From Termitomyces sp. T153 (lineage: Eukaryota > Basidiomycota > Agaricomycetes > Agaricales > Lyophyllaceae): DNA of 64,000 nt. Numbering within the stretch: position 1 is the first letter of the stretch; every line of letters begins with the position of its first letter. Both the position numbers and the translations under genes were made by a program. Shown here in pieces: positions 55,579 to 64,000 of the stretch. The notes under the pieces are model-generated. The model searched no databases. It had not been told where the DNA came from and worked only from the letters and a program-made list of their open reading frames with translations. The stretch spans positions 1 through 64,000 of the forward strand of contig JACKQL020000161.1 in assembly GCA_018296165.2 (NCBI GenBank). Reading direction: 5' to 3'.

Positions 55579-56723
55579 TGTCAGGTTCCGCTGACCTCAG
55601 GGGCTCAGCTGCACTGGGCGAGTCCTTACTAGGCAGGCGTGATTCCCTTGCACTGGTAACCAAACACTCGAAGACGTTCTGGGCCCTGGTGGCTTGTGCA
55701 GATAGTTGGGGGGATGTGATCCAGACAGATCCAGGGAGGTCCAGAGAAGTCGGATTGTGAGGAAACGAGACGGTCTTGGTGGGGTTCAGGCAGAAGGCCG
55801 TACGGGAGATTCACAGAAGCAAAGGATTAGGCGGCTGTGTGATCAATGGGAGCGAGCTGGGTTTTGATGGGAGATCATTTGGAGCTGATGGAGTCCGGGA
55901 CCGAGCGAAGAGCGAGGTTTGGACCTGGTAAAGGAGTGTCGGGGTTCGTAATCGTAATTGCGGAGTTTGTGAGGTCGTTAAGGTTGATGAAGGCTTGGGC
56001 ACAATGGTTGGACGGAGTCACTGAGACAGCGTCAGGCGAAATGGGATGGGGTTGATATGGGACAAGAGTAGATTCAAATAGAGATACGAAGCGATAACGA
56101 GAACGATAATGAAATGGAGACGAGACAAGACCGGGAGACTGAGATAAGACCGGGAGACTGAGATGAGACCGGGAGACTGAGATAAGAAAACGAGACACGA
56201 GACATGAAACAATCAGACCATAAGTAACATTAAGCAATATCAAGACTAGAGTACAAAGAGCTACTCGATGACTTATATACTGACTACCGGAGGACTTTGG
56301 GGTACGTCGGCTGTGGCGGCGGGGCTTGGCGGAGCTTGACGGAGGGGGTGGGTGTCATTGTGATCGAGGATTGTGCCGCGCTGATACGTTGATGGGATCA
56401 TTGGAGAACGCGGGTTGCCCCGAGGTTGTCGTGATACTCCGGAATAGGTCGGAGGAACCAGGGTGTTGAGTTGATGATGGGTGGCAAAGATTGGGAACAG
56501 CGGGGGTGGTTCTCGGGGTTTGGGAGGCCCAGGGTAAGTGTCAGTGGCTGCGGGGCAGGCACCGAAGTTGGCCAGGGGGCCGTCGGAGTTAGCCAGGGAG
56601 GCGTCAGAGTTAGCCGAAGTAGGCACGGGGCATGGGCAGAAGTTCGGCAGAGCGTTGGGGGTTTTTTGGGGGTTCAGGGGGTTGATGGACAATGTGTGGA
56701 GTTTCGGGGGACAGGTTGTGACA
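55579..56723 (-). repeat. F 5' LTR (right)
   Basis: 1145 bp, same family and orientation as 51047-52173. It carries three units of a 19-bp minisatellite where the left LTR has two. The final TGACA edge is followed directly by GGAAC. Confidence 0.92.
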
Positions 56724-57015
56724 GGAACCCCACCTGCAATGCTCTGCCAAGCCCCTGGCAACCCCAGAACTGGTTGACAACAAATGCCATTAGTGGGCTT
56801 AACCCCTACCTTTTGGATTTACTAGGTGTTCAACTCCCCCAAACAACTCCCTGCATGCTTTACTTCCTCATCCCTCACAGAATCTGAAATTTCCTTTGTT
56901 TCACACCAGCTGGCTCAAAACATGGGAACTCATTATATATGTTTGTGAAATTACAAAATATTACCAAGCAGGTCTATGGATGGCATGAAGCATCAAGGAA
57001 CATAGAGTCTAGTCC
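56724..57015. other. F' internal sequence resuming after F
   Basis: Begins with the duplicated GGAAC. It is downstream (on -) of the aORF-F' stop. No gene seen. CpG-poor, in sharp contrast to the adjacent LTR. Confidence 0.5.
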
Positions 57016-58080
57016 CCTCACTCCTTCTCCCCCTCTAGAATCCCTCCCCCCACTATCCCAACTCCTAGGTCTACTTCCATCTGTGCCTTCACCACCACCA
57101 GTACCTCTGCAAGCCCAGGCAGTTCCTCTCCTGCATCTGCCACCACCTTCTACCATGACTCCAGGGCTACCACATTATACCACTGGTGTCCCACTAACAA
57201 CTGCCCCATCCTCACCACTCCCTGGTCCACCCCCTGATCTAATTCTGGCAGATGGTCTGTGGACACCTGCACCAACCTGTCCTGGATCAATGCAAATGTA
57301 GCAGAGGCCCCATCCAGGAGGACCCAGTGCTCCTGAACTCAGTCTGCCTCAAACTCATCAGCAGAGGTCAGGAAGAAGAGAAAGACACTTACACAACATT
57401 CCTGTGTGCTCCAAGGCTGCCTGGCTAACCAACCATTCCTCCAGCCACCTCCCAGCCTCCACCTCCATCAACAACAAACCCCCTTCCAACAGGGCCTGCC
57501 ATCCCTCTGCCTCCTCTATGGACCACACCTTCAACTGTATCAGGCATTCCTGCAAGCCCTGCACTTCCAATGCCCTTGCCATGGTCATCTGCACTGCTGT
57601 GTTGTAGTTCTGCTGCAGCATGTCTCTCTTCCTCTGCTCTATGTCTTGGTCCTCCCCTGCCCTCCAGAGCTCTCCTTCCCATGCAGTCAATATGCTTAAC
57701 AAGGCCTCCACCTATCAACAGAGAAACAGTTTGGTGATCAAGGGCACAGGCTTAGGAGAGCTTAATAGACATCTCAGCAGTGCACCCAAGCTGGGAGAGT
57801 AGATGTGAGGGCCAGGGGGACCTGCCATCAACTCCTGGCTCTGTGGCCTCTTGCTGGGCCCTGCCTCAGGCAGTGGGGAGGCCCTCCACTTCTTCTTGTC
57901 CAGAAACACTGGAGCCCACTCCTTCTGCCCACTCTACAGGAGTTCCACCTTCCTCACCAGCCACCCCACACTCACCTTGCTCTCCAAACCCAATCCTGTG
58001 AGAGGAACACTTGCCAGTCCAAGTGCTCCACCAACTGGCCCAAAAGGGTACAATGTACAAGCTTTTGGACATGCTAACTG
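57016..58080 (-). pseudogene. aORF-F': old copy of the antisense gene, 3' exons
   Basis: On - the pieces match aORF-F in order: KKKWRASPLPEAGPSKRPQS (57894 down), MEALLSILTAWEGELWRAGE, TMARALEVQGLQECLIQLKV, LVSQAALEHTGMLC. An intron with GTAAGT...AG follows at the same position, then VQEHWVLLDGASATFALIQD, ALESW and VDLGVGIVGG, ending near 57016. Stops at the exon 3 start and in ESW-x-KVV, plus frameshifts, show decay. Its 5' exons lie at 62870-63487, separated by Gyp3. Conservation of the exon boundary supports aORF-F as a real gene. Confidence 0.8.
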
Positions 58081-58359
58081 GCTCTATATATAGTGAAGTG
58101 GTCCTCTTATATCAGCCCCTTTTTCTAGAAGTGGACAACCTGGCTACCTTCAGCAGAAAGGTCACACATCTGTTAGAATGGAAGCTGGACTAGAGAAAAG
58201 ACTACACTATATAATATAGTTACCCCCCAGGCATTGCCTGTAAGCCACAGTCAAGTTTCTCTTTTTAATGCATAGCATCAAAGGTACTATCACATGACTA
58301 GGCTAACAACTTCTAATCACATGGCTCCAAATAAAGTGCATCTTAGGAGAATTGAATGA
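58081..58359. other. F' sequence before Gyp3, no gene seen
   Basis: AT-rich, with a TATATATAG at 58085 and CACATG words at 58290-58325 similar to words in the Gyp3 LTR. No coding recognised. Confidence 0.4.
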
Positions 58360-58590
58360 TGTCAGGGAACTGCCAATACACATGTTTGATTGTGTGTTTG
58401 GTCACATGATCAGTTGCCATGTGTGTTCTGTGCAGAACCCACATAGCAAGGTATGCACATGTTTGGCAAGGTCATGTGACTGGAGTAGATCTTCTGAACC
58501 CTAGCATTGGAGATCCTCAGACTTGTTCTCTTTGGATCTCCCTCTGCCAGTTGTTCGATTGAGCTACAGCCTCTGGAGGTTGCCCTTATA
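58360..58590 (+). repeat. LTR-D, Gyp3 5' LTR
   Basis: 231 bp, TGTCAGGGAACTGCC...GGTTGCCCTTATA. Rich in CACATG/CATGTG words. The last A/T-rich end is one change from CTTACA in the sister LTRs. Confidence 0.85.
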
Positions 58591-58690
58591 GCAGAACAAG
58601 TCTCCAGATTTGGTCTGAGAGCCCCTTCTTTAATTACCTGAGCTTCTACTTGGTCCCTCAAGAGGTCTCTCCTCCACCAGTGTCTTAGTG

Positions 58691-60016
58691 CTCCCCATGC
58701 TTCTCTTATGACCTAGCCAACCTCTTCAGTACCTCCCCCTGATGCTTCAAGCCCCCAGAACAATGCCTGGAGTCATTTGCTATCCCTAGAAACACAGGTC
58801 CAACTTACCCAAGCCTGCCTTACTTCTCACATGGCTGAACTCACTGGACTCCATCAAACTACTGAAGCAGTGTTCCTATCTCTTCAAGCCCTCTTAAAAC
58901 ATCTTCCCCTTGCTCTTACCACACCTCCTATGCCCTTAGCAGATACAGAACAGTTTGTGTCTGCACCTAGCTCTAGCTTTTTAGCTCCAACTGCTGCAGA
59001 ATAGTTTGTGTCTGCATCTAGTTCAGGCCTTTCAGCTCCCCATTCCAAACTCCCTCATTCTGCACTCCCTGACATGTATGACAGAGATTGTAAGGCTGGA
59101 GAATGTTTCCTCCAGTCCTGTATCATCTATATCCAACTAAGTGGTGAAGCCTTCACCTTAAATGCCTTGAAAATTGCCTGGGTTCTCTTCTACATGAAGG
59201 CTGGCCAAGCTTCAACCTATGCCCTGCATATCTTTTGATGCCCAAGAGGAGTTGAGAGCTTCTCTGGCTGGATGGAGTTTGAAAAGGAGTTCTGAGCTGA
59301 GTTCTTCCCCCTTGACCTTGCCAAAACTGCAGCTCTTTTCCTTTGAGACCAAACCCAGTATGGTCAAGGAAAGTGGTCACTTGATGAGTACATTGACTCT
59401 TTTCATGCCTTAGTTGAATAGGCGGGATATCCAGATGGTCTGCAACTCTGCCTGACCTTCTGTAATGGACTCCATCCTTTGCTTATAGATTGCATTGACA
59501 GTATGGCAGAGGGGAGCCCAGATGATGAGCATGTTGACACCTGATACAAGGTGGCATGTGAGTAGTGGCAGTTGATGGAACTGCAATGTGAGCAGCAGCA
59601 GATGCAGCCCTCATCATCTCCTTTCTCTCATGGAGGGTTCTCTCTCTGAGCTCCTCCTTCCATGCCTGTTCAAGCAGCCCTGCAAACAGGTGCAATGTTT
59701 CCCCTTCCATCCCATGTTGCTCCCTTGCATTCCTTGCCCCAAGGAGTCCCAATGAATGTGGATGCCTCCCAACAGTGGTCCTCTACTCCCCTACTGTGTC
59801 AATGCTGTGAAAAGGCTGGCTACTTTGCCTGCTACTGTTCTCAAGGACTAGAGTCCTGCTACCTGTCAGCGTCAGAGCAAGAAGAGTTGCTCATCTAACT
59901 CCTAGCAGCCTGGAATACCACAGGAGCCCCCTCTCCAGATGCACCTATTGCTGTCCATTCTGATGAAGTAGTGAATGTATTGGAGGAGGTTTCTATGGAG
60001 TCTGAGGATTTTTAAA
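58691..60016 (+). pseudogene. Gyp3 gag
   Basis: LETQVQLTQACLTSHMAELT, FLQSCIIYIQLSGEAF, LKIAWVLFYMKAGQASTYAL, QYGQGKWSLDEYIDSFHALV and LCLTFCNGLHPLLIDCIDSM, homologous to Gyp1 gag. The zinc knuckle at 59798-59840 reads CQCCEKAGYFACYC, with Tyr where His is usual. It ends VLEEVSMESEDF at 60014. Stops at 59002, 59236, 59294, 59344, 59419, 59542, 59562, 59650 and 59896. Confidence 0.83.
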
Positions 60017-60239
60017 AGGGCAACAGATGACCAGTATGCCCCCATTGCCCAGTACTAATCATTTCACCCCCCTGACCATAGAATCAAATATATCTGTTGC
60101 CATTGTTGATACTATGCCTGAAACAATAAGCCCCTCCTCAGATGTGCAAACTCCCTCTCCAGCCAAAGTCTCAGCTGAAAATGCACCCCCTAGTCCATGC
60201 CTCCAGTTTCCTGCCTGGGAACACTGTCTCCCCCATTAT

Positions 60240-60660
60240 TATGTTGTTGCTTCCACCCCTTCTATCCACTCTCTGAAGCTACAGGTGGAAATTGAGACAA
60301 CAGACACCCAGCAGATCTGAAGTGTGGTTGCTCTCCTTGACAGTGGGGCAACAGGCCTCTTTCTTGACATGGACTACATGCAATGACACCACCTCACCAC
60401 TTTCCCCCTTTCCTGTCCCATCCCTGTATACAATGTTGGTGGCATGCTCAATGCAGCTGGCTCTATTTGCTCTGTAGTAGACCTGGTCCTCTGCTACCAA
60501 GACCACCAGAGCAAGCTGCTTTTGCCATTACTAGTTTGGGAAAGCAAGACATGATCTTGAGGTTCACCTGGCTACATGAACACAACCCAGAAATTGACTG
60601 GACTAAGGGTGAGGTGAAAATGAGTTGTTGCCCCTGTTGCTGCACTACCTGTGCATAAGA
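60240..60660 (+). pseudogene. Gyp3 aspartic protease
   Basis: IHSLKLQVEIETTDTQQI, a stop at 60318, then ALLDSGATGLFLD with DSGAT intact. Later QDMILRFTWLHEHNPEIDWT, where ILGF is usual (Gly read as Arg). Frameshifts occur after the active site. Confidence 0.8.
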
Positions 60661-60959
60661 AGCCCACCAGGAGCAGAGAGCCAAGGTTTGTGAGCATGCT
60701 GCTGTGCATGCCTGTTGTGCTGATCATCTTCCTCATACTGATCTTGACCTCCTGAGTCCCCCTCCCCTCTGGCATTCCCTCATAGAGAGGCCCTATATGA
60801 GGATGTCTGAGGTATTGGGTGTGAATCTCCAGAGGAAAAGGAAGGTGAAGGAGAATGGACCCATACTCTAGATGCAGGAGACTATAGAGGTGGGTGATTG
60901 GATCTATGCTACAACCCTCTGCCTCCCTCCTACAGTGGCAGAGATTTGAGCCAGTCAGA

Positions 60960-61473
60960 CTACTTCTCAGCATCTGGCTGAGGCATTTGTAGCAAACTCA
61001 CAGCCCAAGCCCTTTTGTAGCACAGTTCCCAATCACCTCCATGACTTTGAGAATGTATTCTCCAAGGCCTCCTTTGATTCACTTCTAGAGTGCAAGCAGT
61101 GGGAGCATGCAATTGAGCTGATACTGGATGCAGAGCCCTCCAGCTGCAAGGTCTATCCACTTGTGCCCTGTGAGCAGGATGAGCTGGATGCCTTCCTGCC
61201 AGAGAATCTCAGCTCAGGATAAATACAACCCTCCAAGTCTCCAATGGCCTCCCCAGTCTTCTTTATTAAGAAGAAGGATGGGTCTCTTTGTTTGGTTCAG
61301 GATTACTGTGTCTTGAATGTGATGACAGTGAAGAATTGCTATCCTTTGCTGCTCATCTTAGAACTTGTCAATAACCTTTGTGGTGCATGCTACTTCATGA
61401 AGTTGGATGTCTGTTGGGGATACAACAATATATGCATCAAAGAAGGAGATGAATGCAAGGCAGCATTCTGAAC
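60960..61473 (+). pseudogene. Gyp3 reverse transcriptase, N-terminal part
   Basis: [17 protein letters not shown] leader, [39 protein letters not shown] and MKLDVCWGYNNICIKEGDEC, then KAAF and a TGA at 61469. The following bases jump straight to integrase. The YLDD motif is therefore absent. Confidence 0.85.
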
Positions 61474-61479
61474 CAATCA

Positions 61480-62120
61480 TCTGTATTGGAAGAATGTCTG
61501 GAAGCTCCATGTCTGTCAGATGGGTATGTCTCTTACCAGGGCCCCCAGTTTGTGGCAAAGTTCACTTGGGAACTGTACTGCCTGCTTGGAGTGAAGCTCC
61601 ATACCACTACAGCCTATCCCCCTCAGTCAGATGGGCAGACTGAATATGTTAATCAGGAGCTGGAATAGTATCTCTGCCTTTTTTGTAATGAGGCAGGATG
61701 ATTGGGATGAGCTCCTGCCAGATGCTGAGTTTCAGTACAACAACCATTCTTCCATGCAAATGACTCCATTCTTTCTGGACACTGGCAGGCACCCCTGCAT
61801 AGGATTTGAACCTTGGGGACACCCCTCTAAGAATGACTCCATAAATGAGTTCATGGACAGGATGAAGAGGGTGCAAGAGGAGGCAAAGGCTGCATTGGTG
61901 AAAGCCAAGGACAACATGGCATGCTACTATGACTGTTGCTGGACACCAGCCCCAGTTTACAAGCCAGGAGACCATGTGTACTTGGATAGCTCACATATTA
62001 AGACAACAAGGCCATCTCAAAACCTGTCATATTGTCATCTTAGCCCCTTAATGGTAGAAAAGAAGGTGGGTCCTTTAGCATACCAGCTTAAGCTCCCAGC
62101 AGGCCTATCCCTGGCAGTTG
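61480..62120 (+). pseudogene. Gyp3 integrase, C-terminal part
   Basis: KNVWKLHVCQMG, then (other frame) SDGYVSYQGPQFVAKFTWEL (D-x-GPQF region; Arg read as Gln), PQSDGQTEYVNQELE with the catalytic Glu, a stop at 61666, FQYNNHSSMQMTPFFLDTGR and a Lys/Glu helix. The first catalytic Asp and the zinc finger are deleted. Homologous to Gyp2 33700-34310. Confidence 0.85.
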
Positions 62121-62129
62121 CCCTAAGCC

Positions 62130-62420
62130 ACCCCCCCTCCACCAGTTCTGGTTGATAATGAGGAGGAGTATGAAGTGGGGGAAATTTTGGATAGCAGAAT
62201 ATTCCAAGAGAAGTTGCAGTTCAAGGTGAAATAGAAGCAATATGACATTGAGGACATCTCTTGAGAACCACAGGCCAATGTACATGCATCTGCCCTGGTC
62301 TGGGACTTCTACTGCAGGCATTCCAATGCCCCAAAAGCCATTTAAGACATTTACCCCATTTCAGCAGCAGACCAGGCAATTCATTACTTTTTCTATCCAG
62401 TGCATCAAGACGCTGCATGC
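62130..62420 (+). pseudogene. Gyp3 chromodomain remnant
   Basis: EEEYEVGEILDSRIFQEKLQ, then K-stop-K-Q-Y-D-I-E-D-I-S, then NVHASALVWDFYCRHSNAPK and SAADQAIHYFFYPVHQDAAC. Stops at 62232 (Trp of WK) and 62263 (Trp of SWEP) hit the chromodomain core. The polypurine run AGAGAGGGGGTGA precedes the LTR. Confidence 0.85.
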
Positions 62421-62434
62421 TAGAGAGGGGGTGA

Positions 62435-62804
62435 TGTCAGGGAACTGCCAATGCACATGTTTGGTTATGTGTTTGGTCACATGATCAGTTGCCATGTGTG
62501 TTCTGCACAGAACCCACATAGCAAGGTATGCACACATTTAGCAAGGTCACAGTCACATGATTAGTTGCCATGTGCACTCTGCACAGAACCCACATGGCAA
62601 GATATGCACATGTTTCACAAGGTCATGTGACTGAAGTAGACTTTCCAAACCCTAGCATTGGAGATCCTCCAACTTGTTCTCTAAGGATCTCCCTCTGCCA
62701 GGTGTGTAGTCCTACTTGTAGACACTGTACTATGCTGGATAGACTTTGGATCTCCCTCTGCCAGTTGTGTGATTGAGCCACAGCTTCCAGAGGTTGCCCT
62801 TACA
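62435..62804 (+). repeat. LTR-D, Gyp3 3' LTR
   Basis: 370 bp. Longer than the 5' LTR because of a 76-bp tandem duplication (TCACATGATCAGTTGCC at 62477, TCACATGATTAGTTGCC at 62553) and an extra block at about 62700-62755. It ends GGTTGCCCTTACA. Confidence 0.85.
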
Positions 62805-62869
62805 GACTCCTGCCCCAATGCCCTGGCCTTTTATGCCTTGCTCAGGTGCCCCCTCAGCCAGCCCTCCTC

Positions 62870-63487
62870 CTACCCCTACTCCACAGCAATGCAGGCCACA
62901 TGCCAGTCCAACAAAATCAAGCACTTCTTATGCCTTGCACAGCATGGGAGGCAGACTGAAGTGTTGTGGCAGGACTCCATGGAAGGTTCACTGAACTCAC
63001 ATAACTCATTCTGCCAGGCACAGAGAGTGCACTAGAACAACAAGTTAGCAAACACCACAAAATCAAGCTGGGGACTCACCAGAGCCTTATTCTGACACCA
63101 CTCCAGGGTTGAAGGACCCTGTGCCCACTCCAGCACCCTTGCAAATATCTCCACTGTCACCTGCACCTGCAGAACAGCCTCAACATCTCTCACTGCTAGG
63201 TTTGGCCTTGAAGGAGACTTAGAGCTGCATGGCCAGAGGTCCCTGACCTCCCTGCATGTGAAGAACTCCTGGAGGACCGCACTACTGCTGCAGACAACTC
63301 TATCATACTCAATTAGCTACCTTGGAAGAACAGGATGATTTCACTCATGACTACAATACATTGCACTTATCTTCTGTCATCAATCAAATTCCTCCTGTTG
63401 GCTGTCATCCTCTGCCCATACATCTGCATAATCTTTGTTGGAGTGCAAGGGGGTAGGGGATGCTGATGATGATAATGAGAAGGACAT
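62870..63487 (-). pseudogene. aORF-F': 5' exons with cysteine-rich exon
   Basis: On -, the start is MSFSLSSSASPTPLHSNKDY at 63487, acidic like exon 1 of aORF-F, and the leader upstream aligns with that of F. An intron GTGAGT...GCTAACTTGTTGTTCTAG (63032-63079) precedes an exon starting at 63031 with CTLCAWQNELCEF, SCHNTSVCLPCCARHKKC. The Cys spacing (CX2CX6C ... CX2C...KKC) looks like a metal-binding cluster and parallels the Cys exon of aORF-E. A stop follows within about 15 codons of KKC and the link to 58080 is broken by Gyp3. F lacks this exon. Confidence 0.65.
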
Positions 63488-63653
63488 GATGGGATTTTTT
63501 TTAGGAAGTCTGGGGTATGTCTGACTCTTTTAATTAATTGGGAAGAACACCACCACTTACTGCAGATTGATCAATATTACTTGCATCCCATGCCCCACCA
63601 ATCCCCAACCTGCACCCCATGTCTCAAGAGTCTCAACACTGAAGAGGAGTTGA

Positions 63654-64000
63654 TGTCACAACCCACTCCCTGATCCCCAAACATTGTTTCCAACCTGCTT
63701 GCTCCTCTGGAGTTACCCTCAATGTCCCCTCAAACTCCCCCAACTATTGCACACCCTCAGCACCCACTCTAGGTTACTCTGACACTTCTCTGGCAAACTC
63801 TAACATCCCCCTGGCTAACTCCAATGCCTTCTCTGCAGCCATCAATGCTTCTCTTGACTCTCTTGAGCCTCTAGGACCCTCCCCCACTGTTTCTGACTCT
63901 GGCATACATTACCAACTCATTTCCCTAGTTTGCCTGACCAACCTCAGAGCATCACAATGACTCTGGGATGGCCTGTGTCCTTAATTGATCCCATCAGAAT
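63654..64000 (+). repeat. F' 3' LTR, start (cut by window end)
   Basis: TGTCACAACCCACTCCC and onward, aligning with 45479 and on: for example GCTTGCTCCTCTGGAGTTAC and GCAGCCATCAATGCTTCTCT. It is preceded by the purine-rich GAAGAGGAGTTGA. Continues past the window. Confidence 0.88.

Larger units (their letters stand above)
51047..56723 (-). mobile_element. F: young, complete non-autonomous LTR element with antisense gene
   Basis: 5677 bp bounded by near-identical LTRs (51047-52173 and 55579-56723) and by a perfect 5-bp duplication GGAAC (51042-51046, 56724-56728). TATA box and polypurine tract place its transcription on -. The base composition changes sharply at both edges to GC- and CpG-rich. 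There is no gag-pol. The one intact gene, on +, is antisense to the element. It sits inside its old relative F'. Confidence 0.92.
58360..62804 (+). mobile_element. Gyp3: chromodomain gypsy with internal deletion
   Basis: LTRs 58360-58590 and 62435-62804, gag, protease, start of RT, then integrase and chromodomain in the order of Gyp1/Gyp2. About 1.6 kb with the RT active site, RNase H and the integrase finger is missing at 61473-61490. No 5-bp duplication is visible (AATGA left, GACTC right). It splits aORF-F'. Confidence 0.88.
45479..64000 (+). mobile_element. F': old large LTR element, family of F, with two insertions
   Basis: 5' LTR 45479-46627 and start of the 3' LTR at 63654, continuing beyond the window. 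The internal part is 46628-63653, split by F (51047-56723) and Gyp3 (58360-62804). Near the 3' end an antisense gene homologous to that of F is recognisable (63487 down to 57016). There is almost no gag-pol. It is the degraded, CpG-poor relative of F in the opposite orientation. Confidence 0.8.

Noticed and set aside
55875..56243. 122-codon - strand frame with hydrophobic segments in the F LTR
   Set aside because: Arises from the minisatellite and R/U5-like sequence downstream of the TATA box. Its length differs between the two LTRs because of the 19-bp unit.
1..64000. tRNA, rRNA or snRNA genes
   Set aside because: No cloverleaf with A/B boxes or rRNA-like conserved block was noticed on either strand. 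Reading by eye cannot exclude a diverged tRNA.

Overview
The window reads as transposon-on-transposon heterochromatin from a filamentous fungus, most likely an agaricomycete (Basidiomycota). The basis is the mix of chromodomain Ty3/gypsy, Ty1/copia, Tad/I-like LINE and Helitron elements, introns of about 40-55 bp, and strong CpG loss in all but the youngest insertion. I find no intact ordinary host gene. The one host-type sequence is a broken piece resembling urea amidolyase/urea carboxylase. Element names are working labels.

Layout. 1140-3760: decayed LINE (+). 4646-15982: copia element Cop1 (-), split by two solo LTRs of one family (LTR-A, 5047-5908 and 13383-14220) and a decayed autonomous Helitron (6121-12879) with an eight-copy hairpin repeat at its 3' end. 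15983-20121: 5' part of gypsy element Gyp1 (+). 20122-31350: GypE (+), an 11.2-kb LTR element with gag, protease, RT, RNase H, integrase and an extra multi-exon gene on the opposite strand beside its 3' LTR. 31351-35088: 3' part of chromodomain gypsy Gyp2 (+). 36291-40414: copia element Cop2 (+), split by a small TIR element that itself holds a solo LTR (-). 40415-45478: a patchwork of LTR-B pieces, the urea-carboxylase pseudogene, gypsy pieces on both strands and an inverted protease block. 45479-64000: a large old LTR element F' (+) whose 3' LTR runs off the window. It contains a young complete copy of its own family, F (51047-56723, transcribed on -, TSD GGAAC), and a decayed gypsy, Gyp3 (58360-62804).

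Main observation. GypE, F and F' share one architecture: a spliced, coiled-coil-like gene lies antisense to the element, with its start codon about 165-210 bp inside the 3' LTR. In F the gene is an intact three-exon frame of 341 codons. In F' and GypE it also has a cysteine-rich exon, which F lacks. F and F' have no recognisable gag-pol, so the antisense gene is the only intact protein found in the only young element here.

Second observation. The old elements were disabled in a repeated way. Catalytic acidic codons in at least nine RT or integrase sites, plus one protease glycine, are changed exactly where a CpG would have become CpA. The one old RT that kept YLDD uses GAT-GAT, which has no CpG. 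F still carries many CpGs.
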